DNA of 64,000 nt from Heliocidaris erythrogramma (GCA_025617745.1 CM046862.1:54737597-54801596), one strand, 5' to 3'; shown: positions 24,511-35,977, counted from the first letter of the stretch. A program made the numbers and translations. The notes: generated by a model from the sequence alone, not told the origin.

Positions 24511-25088
24511 GTATTGGCCTCTCTATTTTGTACACAGAATTTCACATTTTCTTCATTTTCAAGAAAAATTGAAATTCTTTTGAATTGTTGTTTGAGTATG
24601 ACATGACTTCATCAATTCTGAAAGCAATTTAGAAAGAATTATGTTGATTCCTAATTTGAAATTTCATATTAATCATTTTTTTTTAAATTTATACACAAAA
24701 TGAATGGAGAGTTGTCCACGATGACATCACAGATGCTGGCAAAGTTGCCAACTCAAGGATCCCCATGATAGGGATTTACTGTAACTTTAAAAAGTCATAA
24801 CTATTGAATGGATTGTCCGATTTTGCTCCAACTTTCACTATTTACTCTTCTTGGTCATCCCCATTCACTTATAGCATACTGATGCCTGGGTTTCATTCCC
24901 CTTTAATTTAGTTGTAGCTTATAATTATTAAATCGAAAATTGATTTCATTTTTTCTGCAAAATTTTGATCTTTTTTTTTCCTTACTTTGTTATATAATAT
25001 TTCTCTTTTTTTTTCATAAATTAAAATTCAATACTTCTGATAAAATATTTTTCAGCCCACTATCTGTTGATACGTTGTCATTTACAGG

Positions 25089-25215
25089 ATCATTCCATAG
25101 GATGCTTGGTCACTGTGATGGGGCATCAATATCACAATCATCTGTTTGCAGAGACCAAAATGAGGCTTCCAAAGCTAACGCAAGGAGGAGAAAATCATGG
25201 CGTTCCCAACTATAA
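25089..25215 (+). pseudogene. Harbinger transposase internal exon remnant
   Basis: A good splice acceptor ('tttacag') at 25082-25088 is followed by a frame reading GSFHRMLGHCDGASISQSSV and then CR. It matches the conserved GSFQ..(I/V)GD..G(V/I)SQ(S/A)(T/S)VSR helix-turn-helix region of Harbinger transposases. It stops soon after (KSWRSQL*), and the DDE catalytic region is not seen, so the gene is dead or heavily deleted. Confidence 0.7.
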
Positions 25216-25916
25216 GAGAAGAGGTTGAATCCACCAACCAATGGACTAGGGTTAAAGTACAGTAACATTGTTAGAAGAACGCAGTTACAAACTCGTTATA
25301 ACAACGTTATCTCTCTGGTCCTACATCTTTGTAATATACTTTTTAAAACCCTAATATAGCAAAGCTTTGATATTTCCTTAATCCAGAAGAGCAGTGGTGT
25401 AAAAGGGGGGGGGGGGGGGGAGGAGGGGCATAGGAGGCACATGCTCTCCATTGCCTTGAAAAAAATATACACACATACAAAACCCTCTTGTTTCCGCTTG
25501 TAGTCGTCTCCCCCCCCCCCCCCCCCCCCCTCTCCGAAAAAAAAAGTACAGAGGAGTTTGTTGTAACGAGGTTTGCCTGTAGTTACATACATAATTATGT
25601 TTCTTTGACATATGTGAATTGCAGTGTATCATAGTCAGATTTGTATTGAATATTTTGATTCATAATCATATCAAAATTTAAATATTTTCGGAAATTTTGT
25701 TAAAAAATATATTGGAATAAGAAGAGAAATTCCCATTTTGTACAATCCTATATAGGGTTTCCTGAATTGTCTTGATCCACATTGTCTTGATCGTGCAAAA
25801 ATTGAGAAGAAAATAAAAAGTACATGTAGATAATGATTTTTTTGCAAGATTGAAAACTAAACTAAATTATTTTTGAAGAAGTTGATTTCCAGAAATAAAT
25901 TATCTTTCAGTGTATT

Positions 25917-25990
25917 GTACATTCTTATTATAATTTCATAAATACATTCTTATTATAATTTCATAAGTACATTCTTATTATAATTTCATA
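25917..25990. repeat. Three tandem copies of a ~26-bp unit
   Basis: The unit 'tacattcttattataatttc' plus 'ataa' is repeated three times with one or two changes. Confidence 0.9.
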
Positions 25991-26008
25991 TTAAGTGTAA
26001 TCTGGGAA

Positions 26009-26236
26009 ATAGACCTGTTTACTAAGTGATTCAAATTTTATGCATACTTTTGAAACAAAGGTTGTTCTTGACGACCTGAAAGCTTGACAGAGGCTTGTCA
26101 GACATAGCAACAAGTATGCAAACTGATTCCAAGTATTGTAGTTCATTCATTAATAACAGGTTAATGGAATACCTCGTTACTAGGTCCCCAGGAAAGAAAC
26201 ATCCATAAATTTGAATCACTTAGTAAACAGGTCTAT
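26009..26236. mobile_element. Small foldback element nested in the Harbinger copy
   Basis: Left 'aatagacctgtttactaagt' and 'gattcaaatt', right the inverse 'aatttgaatc' and 'acttagtaaacaggtctatt'. The total is about 228 bp and the ends pair almost perfectly over 30 bp. Confidence 0.85.
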
Positions 26237-26395
26237 TGTCTTTTAAAATACCTGTATTATGTTCACCTCAAAATGTGAGTCATAAATATTACATGAATTT
26301 CATAATCATAGTATCGTTTATAAATTATGAAATATTTCTTAAAACGTCTAAGAACTGTAATACTCTTAATAGATTTACAATAGACTTTTATGCAG

Positions 26396-26744
26396 GGGCG
26401 GATCCAGGATTGAGTATAAGAGGGGGCACACAAATGAAGGTTTGTCAACTTTTGGAAAAGGTAGACCCGTATTTTGGGGGTCTCAGCAGCTTTTGTAAAA
26501 AGTCACTCAATATGGGGGGGGGGGGGGGGTTGGTTGGCAACAAAAAGAAATTTCGCCAGACCTTCAAAATTCGCTTAGTGGGGGGGGGGGGGGGTTATGG
26601 GGGTCCAGTTCCCCTCCAAGCCAAAAAAAAGTCTTCATTCTAAAAGGTGGGAGAAAATGGCGGATCGTCTATGGTCGAAATGCATAGTTTTCTTCCAAAG
26701 GGGGGTGGGGGGCACGGCCCGGAAGTGCCCCCTGGATCCGCCAA
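26396..26744. mobile_element. G-tract element, family GGCGGATCC, copy b
   Basis: The ends are inverted: 'ggggcggatccagga' at the left and 'cctggatccgcc' at the right. The interior has 'aaaatggcggatcgtctatgg' and two long G-runs. It is nested in the Harbinger element. A similar G-rich stretch ('ccttccaaaattctctgacaagc') follows at 27320-27600. Confidence 0.8.
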
Positions 26745-27319
26745 TGTTTTATGTACATATTATTTATTCCATGGATCAATGCATAACTTATTTAACCTTC
26801 AACTATTAATTTGAAAATATATGTATATAAATGTTTTTAATGTATTTTATGTAACAGAAATATGACAAATATGTAATATTAAATTGCTGAAAATAAGTTA
26901 CTCTATAACAACTTTACATTTTATACTATACTTTGTATCGTAAAGGCCTCACATTGGTAGTCATGTTACTTTATGGCAAGATGTGACTGATGTCATGGTA
27001 TTTTGTGTTTGGTGTTGATGTTGAGGCAATGTAAATATGCTTGATAAAGAATCTAATGGGGGATATCGCACTAACTTGCTAAAGAAATTGTTAATTTATG
27101 TTGATAATGATCTTGGGAGGCTATGATTGAAGATGGCAGCATGTTGGATTTGTTGATATGATGCTTTCCTCTTGTGAGATCATGGTGTAAGATGGGGGGG
27201 GGGGGGGGCTTTGTGCAGATGTTTGTGGGTGTGCGCATGTAATCATTACCAACCATTTTACTTTCCCATCCTATTGCATAAAAGATTCTCAATGAAAAAA
27301 GTCTTAAAATTTCACTGGC

Positions 27320-27600
27320 AAAATCAGGGGCTGATGCAGGGTTGACCAGTAGGGGTGGGGGCCACGATTCTGACAGAAATCCCACGTGACGAGGAAAAAA
27401 ACAGGTCCCGCTATTTACGGAGCAGTGTTCCTTCCAAAATTCTCTGACAAGCAAAAAAGGGGGTCCTCACTCCAATCACACCCCCTTGAAAATAAGAGGG
27501 TGCGCCGACTTTGTTTAAAACGGTTTTCTATTGTCTTTTTCCAAAATGTTCAAATGGGGGGGGGGGGGGGCCCCTCCCATAATTATATATATATGATGGG
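27320..27600. repeat. G-tract element, degraded copy
   Basis: It contains 'ttctctgacaagcaaaaaaggg', 'gtcctcactcc' and a 16-G run, which parallel 'ttccctgacaagcaaaaaa...gtcttcactct' in copies a and c. The ends are unclear. Confidence 0.55.
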
Positions 27601-28499
27601 CCTACCGTACTGTTGAAAACTGAATTCCTGAATCTACAATTTACAATAATCCTCAGAACAATAAAGCCCCAATCCTTGCAAATACATGAATCGACTTTAA
27701 TATTTGTCTCTGAATTAAATTCAAAAATTGAGAATAAACTATGTCATATACTGTACATGTCAAGTACGATAAATTCAAAGAAAATTTACATTTCACTTTT
27801 AGTTTTGTAGACATGTGTGATCTTTAATAAGACACCGTGTAGATGCCCAGAGTTGGCCATAAGCGTTTTATTCATACTATTACAAAATCCATGTCATTTT
27901 CGTCCTTAAATAGTTTTTGAAAAACAAATTTTCAAATAGAGCACACCTGAATATAAATGATTTGATTGCAGGCGAGTCGGACCCTCCAGATCCAGCTCGT
28001 ACACTATCGCGGTCTACGTCTCTGCAATTAATAGCAGGCTACTTGTACTTGTTGAATGAATTAACTGGGCTAGCTGTGCGCGCGGACCGGACAACAACGC
28101 GTCGATCGATATGGCGCTTGTTACTACTCGGGAGAGACAAGCGCAGGAAGGATTATGCAAAATACGCCCTGCGCCCTGCGATACACGTCCTTGTTTATTC
28201 AAAAAAAACACGACAATAATGAATAAATTGTAAAGGAAAACTCGGTAAACTGGTTGGATCAATCTTACTGAGCATGCTCAGTGCAGTGCAAAAAGGGGAA
28301 ATCCCTACCACCAGTTGCAACCGGAGTTTCAAACCGTGGTTTCAACAGTGGGTCTGCTTGAAACCGTGGATTTTTGAGTCCACTGTTTGTGAATCACAGA
28401 CTCGGTGAAACCATGGTTTCGGGTGAAACCGTGGTTTCAAAAATCCATGGATTCTTGAAACCACGGTTTCAAATGAAACCACCTTTGTGAATTCGGGCC

Positions 28500-30380
28500 A
28501 ATGCGTTATAAATAAGTAACAATGCATGTGAGGGTAAAACAAATTTAAGTTTGCTCATTACACCAATAACTCGAGCAATTTTTGAACATAAACGATCAAT
28601 ATGGTTTGACCATGTGAGCTTCTCATCAATAGTGAGACCTAAGAATTGTACATATTTTATCTGAGTAAGACTATTAGGAATATTTGCAACTTTTATATTT
28701 AATAAATTACTGTCAAATTTTGTATTTTGAGTAGTAAAATGCATATAATTTGTTTTATCTAGGTTGACTCGTAGGCCATTAACTTTGAACCAATCAAAGA
28801 CCTTGTTAGTTTCTATATTCATTTTATACATCAGTGACGTCACTTAAAAAAATTTTGTATCATCTGCAAAGATAATATCTGACAATACCTCAGATACATT
28901 AGGAAGGTCGTTTATATAAATGAGAAAAATAGGGGGCCGAGAATAGATCCCTGCGGAATTCCACATGAAAGTTGCAAATCATTAGAGTGGATACCATTAT
29001 AGTTCACAAATTGTCTTCTATCCTTTAAATAATCTTTAATCCAGTCAAACACCAGTCCCCTAATTCCATAAAATCTAAGATTTGCAAGTAGTAATTTGTG
29101 ATTAATACAATCAAAAGCCTTTGAAATATCCAAATATAAACCAATAGTATGTTTTTTCTTGTCAAGAGCATTTATGACCTGATCTAAAAAATCAGTTATT
29201 GCAAGTATAGTAGAATGGCCAGTTCTGAATCCATATTGAAAACTAGATAAAATGCTTTTTTTTCTAAAAATGATACCAAACGTACATAAAATAAACGTTC
29301 AAGAATTTTTGAAAACACTGGTAGTACTGATATAGGACGATAATTTACAAACTGATCAACATGGCCCTTTTTAAATATGGGTGATACCTTTGCAAGTTTA
29401 ATACTTTGTGGAACTTGACCAGATTCAAATGACAAGTTGAATATATAATTAAGAGGTAAAATCAATACATCTATATTTCGTTGAACGATTGTGGTACTAA
29501 TACAATCATGACCTGGGCTTTTCTTCGAATTTAATTTTCTAACTATTTCTATAATCTCATATGCTTCTATAGGTTTCAAATACATGGACTGAGAAACATC
29601 CCTTTCAAATAATTCAAACATTGAGAAAGATCAATATTCGATATATCAGTAGCCTTAGTTCCAATACTTACAAAGTATTGATTAAATTTATTTGCTATTT
29701 CACTGGGATCATTAATAATACAACCATCATTATCGACAAAATGTGACGAAATTTTTTTTTTTTTTTGTTCTCCCTAAGACTTCATTAATAGTAGACCACA
29801 ACTTTTTACTATCTTTTTTACTATCATTCATTTTTGTAGTATAATAATCTTGTGTAGCAATTCGAATTGTCTTTGTGAGATTATTTCTATATCTTTTATA
29901 ATTTGTATGTTTAAGTTCAGATGGATTTTTCAAAAACTTTTTATACAAGTATAATTTTGTTTACATAATTTCAAGATTCTAGGTGTTATCCAGGGTTTCC
30001 TTTTGTGCTTGTATGTTCTTCTTTTTACTAATGGGAAAGAAACATCATAAATTTTTTTGTAAGATATGAACAAATCTATCATATGATGTTTCTATTGTAG
30101 TACATTGTAATACACTCTCCCAGGATATTTTAGTGAGGTGATTCCGAAACTCTTTATGATTTTTTTCTGACATGTCGTGGACACATATAGATTCAGGTAA
30201 CTTACATGGTTTAGTATCTGTTTTGGTAATAGCAAATATATGCGGATGATCTGATATATCTGCAATCAGTATACAACTCTTTATAATCCAGTCCTTATCA
30301 TTCGTAAAAATGTTATCAATCAGAGTAGCACAAGATTGCACTATTCTTGTAGGTTTCATAATAAATGTAGAAATCAAGAC
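28500..30380 (-). pseudogene. LINE 2, 5' segment (endonuclease end + reverse transcriptase)
   Basis: Minus-strand order: endonuclease tail with PTRIVQS, LIDNIF and ISDHP near 30350-30230; RT N-terminus with SPGHDCIS and NYRPISVLPVFSKILE near 29520-29310; DISKAFDCINHKLL near 29130; GIPQGSILGPLFF near 28950; IIFADDTKFF near 28865; and LGLTIDEKLTWSNHI near 28640. Frameshifts separate several blocks. At its 5' side, near 30380, LINE sequence joins the sequence that follows the gene A stop codon, so the LINE is 5'-truncated there. The 3' side stops at the Harbinger insertion (28499). Confidence 0.88.
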
Positions 30381-30480
30381 TAAACCCAATGAGTTACCAG
30401 ACGCTGATAACAACCTTAAGAACTAATAGAGATGATAGTACATTTTTCCAATGCCATATACTGTCTTTGCAGCATTGTCT

Positions 30481-31452
30481 TCATTCTAGATACTGGATCA
30501 ATCCTCCTACTTCGGCTTTGTAAATCATCTCCTTCAAATTAGCCAAACTACCGCCAGTCATGTCCTTCCAAATACCTAGACATTCTCTTATCGCTGTTCT
30601 AGAGTCATTACCGTGCTTGGTGAGAATGCCTGATGCCTGGTTGAACGCGATGCCAAGGTTGTTAAGGCCCGGTCACACCGCCAGAACTTTGCTGGAGCGT
30701 TCCTGGAGCGGTGAAAAAAATTCATCACCGCTCGTAACCGTTCACCACCGTTTAACAGAAGTTGGCCCCCGTTAAGGCAACGCCGTATACGCTCGGCCAA
30801 CGCTGATGGTCCCTCCTACCGCTCCGAAAGTTTTGAGCTGCACAAAATATTGCGAGCGGTGAGGAGCGGGCAATTTTCCGCTCCGGCAAAGTTCACCACC
30901 ACTCCAACAACGCCCAGTCAAAGTTTGGCACCGCTAGACGCAAGTTCGTGGACGCTTGGGTCCGCTAGGCCAACGCAGAAATCTTGAACGCTGGACCACC
31001 GCTGCTTCGCCAGCTTTGCCCGGGCGGTGATTAAACGTTGCACAAACTTTGGTGGAGCGGTTGTAAGCGTTCTACGAGCGGACACGGGATTGCTGGAACG
31101 GTGTCGGGCGTTGAAGCAGCGATCCATTGCGGTGATGAACTTTGGTTTGGCGTTGGTATGGAGGTGTCGGAGCGGGACCAACGCTCGCTACCGCTCGCTA
31201 CCGTTAAACCAACTCTAAAGCAACGCCGGCTTCCGCGGTGCACCGCTAAGGCAACGCCCGTGTTTTCGATTTTTTTCCCCCATTTTGTGCGCGGTGACGA
31301 GCGTTGTCGAAATTCGGCCCCCTCTCCCTACCGTTCAAGGAGCGCTCCAACAAAGTTCTGGCGGTGTGACCAGGCCTTAAGAAAGCTCGTTGAATTTCCC
31401 ATGTGGAACGTGGGTTACTAGAGAATTCAATTTTTCATCTGATACTGCGTCA
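30481..31452 (-). pseudogene. Gene A terminal exon, DD4, split by an insertion
   Basis: This exon encodes the fourth death domain and stop codon of gene A. The acceptor 'atacacaatag' precedes 31452. The first part (31452-31381) reads SDA, LNSLVTHVPHGKFNEL. The second part (30661-30481) reads NLGIAFNQASGILTKHGND ... ECLGIWKDMTGG ... YLE and stops at TGA. Between them lies a 711-bp element with TTAA on both sides. The homologous exon of gene B (60468-60210) is uninterrupted. Joining the two parts with one TTAA leaves 22 bases where gene B has 21, so the frame is off by one and TAA falls in frame. The DD fold otherwise keeps its core Leu, Trp and Gly positions. Confidence 0.88.
30666..31376. mobile_element. 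TTAA-flanked TIR element (711 bp) inside a coding exon
   Basis: The ends are inverted: GGCCCGGTCACACCGCCAGAA at 30666 and TTCTGGCGGTGTGACCAGGCC ending at 31376. TTAA flanks both sides (30662-30665, 31377-31380). The interior is packed with 'gagcggt' and 'accgctc' motifs on both strands. TTAA duplications are typical of piggyBac and Kolobok groups. No transposase is present, so it is non-autonomous. Confidence 0.9.
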
Positions 31453-31772
31453 CTATTGTGTATGAAAAGGATAAAGAAAATAAAGCAAGGTTCTCTGTGA
31501 AATATATCTCAACTCATTTTGCATCCAGGTTTACTTTTCCCGTTGCTGTACAATGTTAAAAATAATAATTATAATGTGAAAACAGAAACGTTTTCATCAA
31601 TTAATCCAGTTCTTTTTAAGATGTGGACATTTATTTCACATTTTGGGATTACATATTAAATGTTACTTAAAAGTTCAAAGCTCATATCTGTTGGGTTTTT
31701 TTTAATATTTACAAACCAACAGAAATTTTGAAATCACGATGTCCATGACTTGATTCTATAAGTTACTCATAC

Positions 31773-32430
31773 CAGTGGCGTATCTAGGGACTATGGTGCC
31801 CAATGAAGTTACGACCCCACCCCCGCCATCCCTGAGTGCCCAAAGTTATCTATTATTGTGCAAGCGAGGGAGCAAAGCGACCGAGCGCCAAATTTTTTCC
31901 ATTTTAACCCTAGAAAACGCAATTTCTTGTGCAGTTTACCCAGGAAATTTAGCAATTGACCACCGTGAATGAGCAACAGAGAAGCTCGAATTTTATACAT
32001 TGATAAACGGTTTTCTATTCACTCACTTCTACAATCGGAGCAAAACTAACGAAAACCCTTGAGGAATAGTCGAGAAATTCAGCAAGGCGACCTGAAGTTG
32101 GGATTTCTTTCAAATGTTGAACCTTTGCAAATGCTATTTTATACACTTTACCCTATATTTGGGGCGCAATATTTAGCAGGAGTCAGATGAAACTTACATG
32201 ATAGCGAGCAAAATTTGAACCATCCTGAAAGAAAATGATATAGTGAAGGAGCAAAGCGGCCGAGCTTTGGAAAAACATTGCATTTCAACCCCTCAAAAAC
32301 TAGATTTCTAGTGCATTTATCCTGCAGATTTGGATTTGGGGAGCACAATCCGTAAGCATTATGATTTTTTCTTCATTTCCCCTTTTTGTCTCTCTTTTGC
32401 GTTTTTGCGCCCCTTCCTAGTGCCCCACTG
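31773..32430. mobile_element. Non-autonomous hAT-type element (658 bp)
   Basis: It starts CAGTGGCGTATCTAGGG and ends with the inverse-like CCTAGTGCCCCACTG. The 8-bp direct repeat ACTCATAC flanks it (31765-31772, 32431-32438). Eight-bp duplications and CAGTGG ends fit hAT. It lies in the last intron of gene A; the same intron of gene B continues without it near 60820. A related fragment is at 46999-47230. Confidence 0.88.
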
Positions 32431-33199
32431 ACTCATACGCTTTTATTTATTTCAATATCTCATGATGTGATAAATAAACTTTTGCGGTTACACGTCATGT
32501 AGAAAAGGCACTGTTGTCGTACATTAACTGTAAGGGATGAAAAATATGGGGAAATCCACTTACTATAAAGTTATGACTTATCAAACTGTTGCTAATCAGA
32601 TACAAAGTGATAACTTGGTATTTTCCCTTGCAAGTAGCTCTCCTGCCTCTCTCCACGTATTTAAAGAAAATACATCCTTATAAATGTGCATTCCATGCAT
32701 TTCGGACATAGTCCTCTTTTAGGGATGATGGGGGCGGGGGGCTAGATCTGCGCACTTTGTTTCCAGCGGCAAAAAAGTAATTTTATTCAGTGGTTGATGC
32801 AAATTTCTTTGATATATTTTGATTCTACATATTTTGAAGTTAAATCGCTGGAAACATTACGACGGACAAATGTCAATAACATATATTTTCGAGTCGATGT
32901 CGATGCGGTGTCAAATTTTGTTCGACAAAATGAAAGGGTCCTAAAGCTACGCACACGTAATAAATGAATGCAAATCTTGATTTTGGTGCTGAATGATGTG
33001 AATGTTACCCGATTTTCCAAATAGTATTAATATCACCAAAAATAAATGAAAATTGCTCATTCTTTTTGGCAATTGCAAACTATATTTTCGTTGCTCAGTT
33101 GCGCCAAAAGTTTGGCACATCGAACGCGTCGCATTGCGCGTAATGTGCAGGGTGGGTAGCTTTAGGATCCGCGTAGCTTTAGGACGCCTCGCCATATGC

Positions 33200-33375
33200 C
33201 ACTCTCCACCCAGGTGTAGTAAATGGGTGCCTGGTAGGAATTTATTCCTTGAATGCTTTCAGCGCCTTATATGGCAGCTGGGCTAAAGCCAGGGTAATAT
33301 TGGAGCGCCTTGAGCACCATTCATGGTGGATATATGAGCGCTATGTAAATATCAAATATTATTGTTATTATTATT
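33200..33375 (+). mobile_element. SINE-like element with (ATT)n tail
   Basis: 'cacccaggtgtagtaaatgggtgcctgg' leads to 'gcgctatgtaaatatcaaatatt' and (ATT)n. It resembles 12311-12470. It is in the last intron of gene A and absent from the homologous intron of gene B. Confidence 0.6.
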
Positions 33376-33587
33376 ATATGTCTTCCCTAACAAGAGAGAC
33401 ATTTACCGTCAGCAAGAGGATGCTTTCTTATGATCGGTACAAACCACGTGGTCAGTTCCTCTCTAGGAAAATCATATAATTGTCTGATCTATCAAAGCTT
33501 ACACCTCCCCGAGAATTTTTTTTAATGCGTTGTCGGAACAACATTAGACTTTCACTGATCTGCTTCTCTCATAGACATGGGTATAAG

Positions 33588-33763
33588 GCAAATAATTACC
33601 GTTGGTGACATGGTGAAGGTGATGGGACAAACTATCACTTCCGAGGCGATCTGGATGCAGCTATCTTTCCGAAGGGAAGCTGAGGAAAGATAGCGTATAC
33701 ATTCAGATCGCCGAGGAAGTGATAGTACGTCTCATCGCCTGAAACCAAAAGGTGATTATTTGC
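33588..33763. mobile_element. Small TIR element GCAAATAATTACC, copy 1
   Basis: The ends are GCAAATAATTACC and GGTGATTATTTGC. Inside, 'actatcacttccgaggcgat' and 'gccgaggaagtgatagtacg' form a second pair. Copy 2 is at 51223-51390. It is in a gene A intron. Confidence 0.85.
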
Positions 33764-33879
33764 TTTAGAATCCAAATCTGAAAAATTTAACTAGTACGAG
33801 AAAGACGATTCATGTCTACTTATCGAAAAGGGCATTAGGCCCGACTTCACAAAAGAAGTTTAAACCATTACATAAACCC

Positions 33880-34215
33880 CCTCCTGGGTGGGCACATGTT
33901 TTTTATTCAACCGCGCGAATGGGCCATGCGCGTTTGCGTAAGATTTTTTCAGTACGCTTATGGAGCTATTCGTAAAGATCACCCACTTTTCATTCCGACT
34001 ATTCGTTAAGGTCACGCACTTTCATTTCGCGCGTACCCAAAATATTGATAACGCATTGTGACTCTATATGGACTGAAGTGATCAGCAAAACACATAAGTA
34101 GTATCTCCGTCAAGGTCACGAACTTTTCTTCTCGGGTGATTGATGGGGGAAACTACGTTTTATCACGTGATTACCTTTTGACCAATCTAACAGCAAGATT
34201 CTTTGTATGAGGAAT
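33880..34215. repeat. Dispersed repeat, pair of 57130-57525
   Basis: The shared run 'tacgcttatggagctattcgtaaag...tcacgcac', 'attgataacgcattgtgactc', 'ggactgaagtgatcag' and 'accaatctaacagcaag' is in the same order at 57130-57525. The 57-kb copy holds three tandem units of 'gactattcgtagaggtcacg'; this one has fewer. Confidence 0.75.
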
Positions 34216-34283
34216 AATAATAAAATTTATAATGTCTACTATTCTTGAAAGCAAATCAAAGATTTTCTGTTGAAAACTCTGGC

Positions 34284-34407
34284 CTGATCTTCGAGGCAGA
34301 AACGGTACGGTCTTCAGTGCCCACAAGAGGGATGGCAACTGATGCAGATGTTGAAGGTTCCAAAGGTCGTGCAGATACCAAATCTTGGGGTGGTGTTTCA
34401 CCTGAAC
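34284..34407 (-). CDS. Gene A linker exon 6 (Ser/Thr/Pro-rich)
   Basis: A 124-nt exon in phase 1, out phase 2. The acceptor is 'tgcattatttcag'. The frame reads GETPPQDLVSARPLEPSTSA ... VSASK. It has no folded domain and is rich in Ser, Thr, Pro and Ala, as expected for a flexible tether between two death domains. It is colinear with gene B exon 61294-61171. The downstream donor is AG|GCCAGA where gene B has AG|GTCAGA, so it needs the rarer GC-AG splicing. This may reduce joining to DD4. Confidence 0.8.
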
Positions 34408-35164
34408 CTGAAATAATGCAACAGAAAACAACTTATGCCTATGTTTCATTCTAATGGGAGCTTGTGGGAGCCAGTTCGGTAGCATCATATTTATAATGTA
34501 AGCCAGTTCCAAAGACACCACTTTTTCCAAAATGTTAGTAGTTCCGAAGAACATCCTTTTCATGATACGATCGTTCTGAAACCCCCGTTTTGGCTTGCCA
34601 GTGACACATACCTACCACTAGTAAGCTCTTATTGTTACATATATTCTAGGGGCCTACTCAGTCATCACAACTACTAACATACCCCCCCCCCCCCCCACCA
34701 CCCCATATGGAAAAGTGATGTACACTTTTCCGCACTTGATAAAATACGCTCATTTTTAGCTAAAGTACACGTCCAGAAACTACTTTTTGTTTGAACTCGC
34801 CGTAGTTTTCTTAATGTGAGCTCGATATCAAAAAGTGGAGCAGTTCTATAAAATTTGACTTTTCACTTTTATCGTCATATGAATCAATCTTCATTTCTAA
34901 AACAATAAGTATACCGTCATTTTAGATTTATTTGTATGTTTTCCCCATTTTTGTGTGAGCGAGGACTGCTGGTCAAGGCCTTTTCTGCATCTGCTCTTGA
35001 TAACTGCAAGCCAAATTAACCATAGTCAAAAAGTGCAGCAGCAGCTGAAAGTTCAGATCATTCTGATTCTGATGATGTGACAGCTGTTTTGATTGGTTGA
35101 AAAAAGCACCGTCATTTTGGGTTTCAATCCAGCTCTCGTTTTAAAATGCCCCCCCCCCCCCCGC

Positions 35165-35398
35165 CCCCACGTAGCCTTTAATAAAGGCGCCTTGTGCTGC
35201 TCTGTCGATCGCCTGGCCTCTCCTTGAAACGCGCGGAATAGTCCTCTGATTATTAAGCGGAACGTTTGTGATGCAGAAAGACGTCCCGCGCAATAACCAA
35301 CCAGAGGACTATTCCGCGCGTTTCGAGGATTGACCATGGATTGACCAGGGGATCGGATCGACAAAGCAGCACAATCGCCTTGATTAAAGGCTACATTG
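35165..35398. repeat. Foldback repeat
   Basis: The left side 'gtagcctttaataaaggcg', 'gtgctgctctgtcgatc' and 'gaaacgcgcggaatagtcct' pairs with the right side 'aggactattccgcgcgtttc', 'gatcgacaaagcagcac' and 'cgccttgattaaaggctac'. It is in a gene A intron and immediately follows a C-homopolymer. Confidence 0.85.
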
Positions 35399-35651
35399 TA
35401 CGTGGCATCCGCTCGGGGAATCGGATTATGTTTTCATATGCCACCCCCCCCCCCCCCCTACCCCCTCCAAAGTTCATTATCTAAAAACACAAAATGAGGA
35501 ATATATTATTTAATCTGATATCCACTTGTTTCATTTACTACTTGCTCATTTTATCCCGATGAATCTTTCTGTTAAGATTTTACCGGAAGCAACATATTAA
35601 GTTTCGGACACAGACTAGCCATGATAGATAGAACGTAGGCATGATTCTCAC

Positions 35652-35977
35652 ATTCTCGTTTCAGGCATCCAAGATTCGTGCATAAAAGATACACTTCTGC
35701 AAGCTCTGCAAAACCTGCATCTATCAACGCTTTATTCAGTAGTGCTATCTGTGATGTCTTTGCAGTATTCATCTTCCAATCATTTAGCATATCGAACGTT
35801 CCCTCGCTGGATACTCGACCATCTCTGCGAGTATTGGAAGCTTTGTACAGCTGCCATTTTACATAAGGGAAACCTAATTTAAGGGCCAACTTTTGTAGGT
35901 TTGCGTGATTTCCAAGACTTTCTGCAAGGCTAGACAGTCTCTCCTCTGATATTCCAGTAAGGTCGACGTTTTTGTCT
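35652..35977 (-). CDS. Gene A death-domain exon 5 (DD3)
   Basis: A 326-nt exon, in phase 2, out phase 1, encoding a full death domain. The acceptor is 'tctcgttacag'. The start reads DLTGISEERLSSLAESLGNH, then LALKLGF, RRDGRVSSEGTFDMLNDWKM and ALIDAGFAELAEVY. The central W of the LxxW motif and the following ALxxAGxxxLAE helix are typical of helices 5-6 of the DD fold. It is strikingly close to gene B exon 62368-62058. Differences are a 12-nt in-frame insertion after EVYL and a G to T change at the last exon base, which makes the donor AAT|GTGAGA instead of AAG|GTGAGA. Function: homotypic DD contacts, inferred from the fold. Confidence 0.88.

Larger units (their letters stand above)
21289..28499 (+). 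mobile_element. PIF/Harbinger-type DNA transposon, 7.2 kb, decayed
   Basis: The termini are inverted repeats: GGCCCGAATTCACAAAGGTGG at the left and CCACCTTTGTGAATTCGGGCC at the right. They are followed inward by many copies of 'aaaccatgg' and 'aaaccgtgg'. It is flanked by AAT at 21286-21288 and 28500-28502, a 3-bp target duplication. Removing the element and one AAT restores the LINE 2 reading frame (NAL joined to ILPHL). Transposase exon remnants lie at 24375-24510 and 25089-25215. Other elements are nested inside it. Three-bp duplications and these transposase motifs fit PIF/Harbinger; AAT differs from the usual TWA. Confidence 0.85.
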
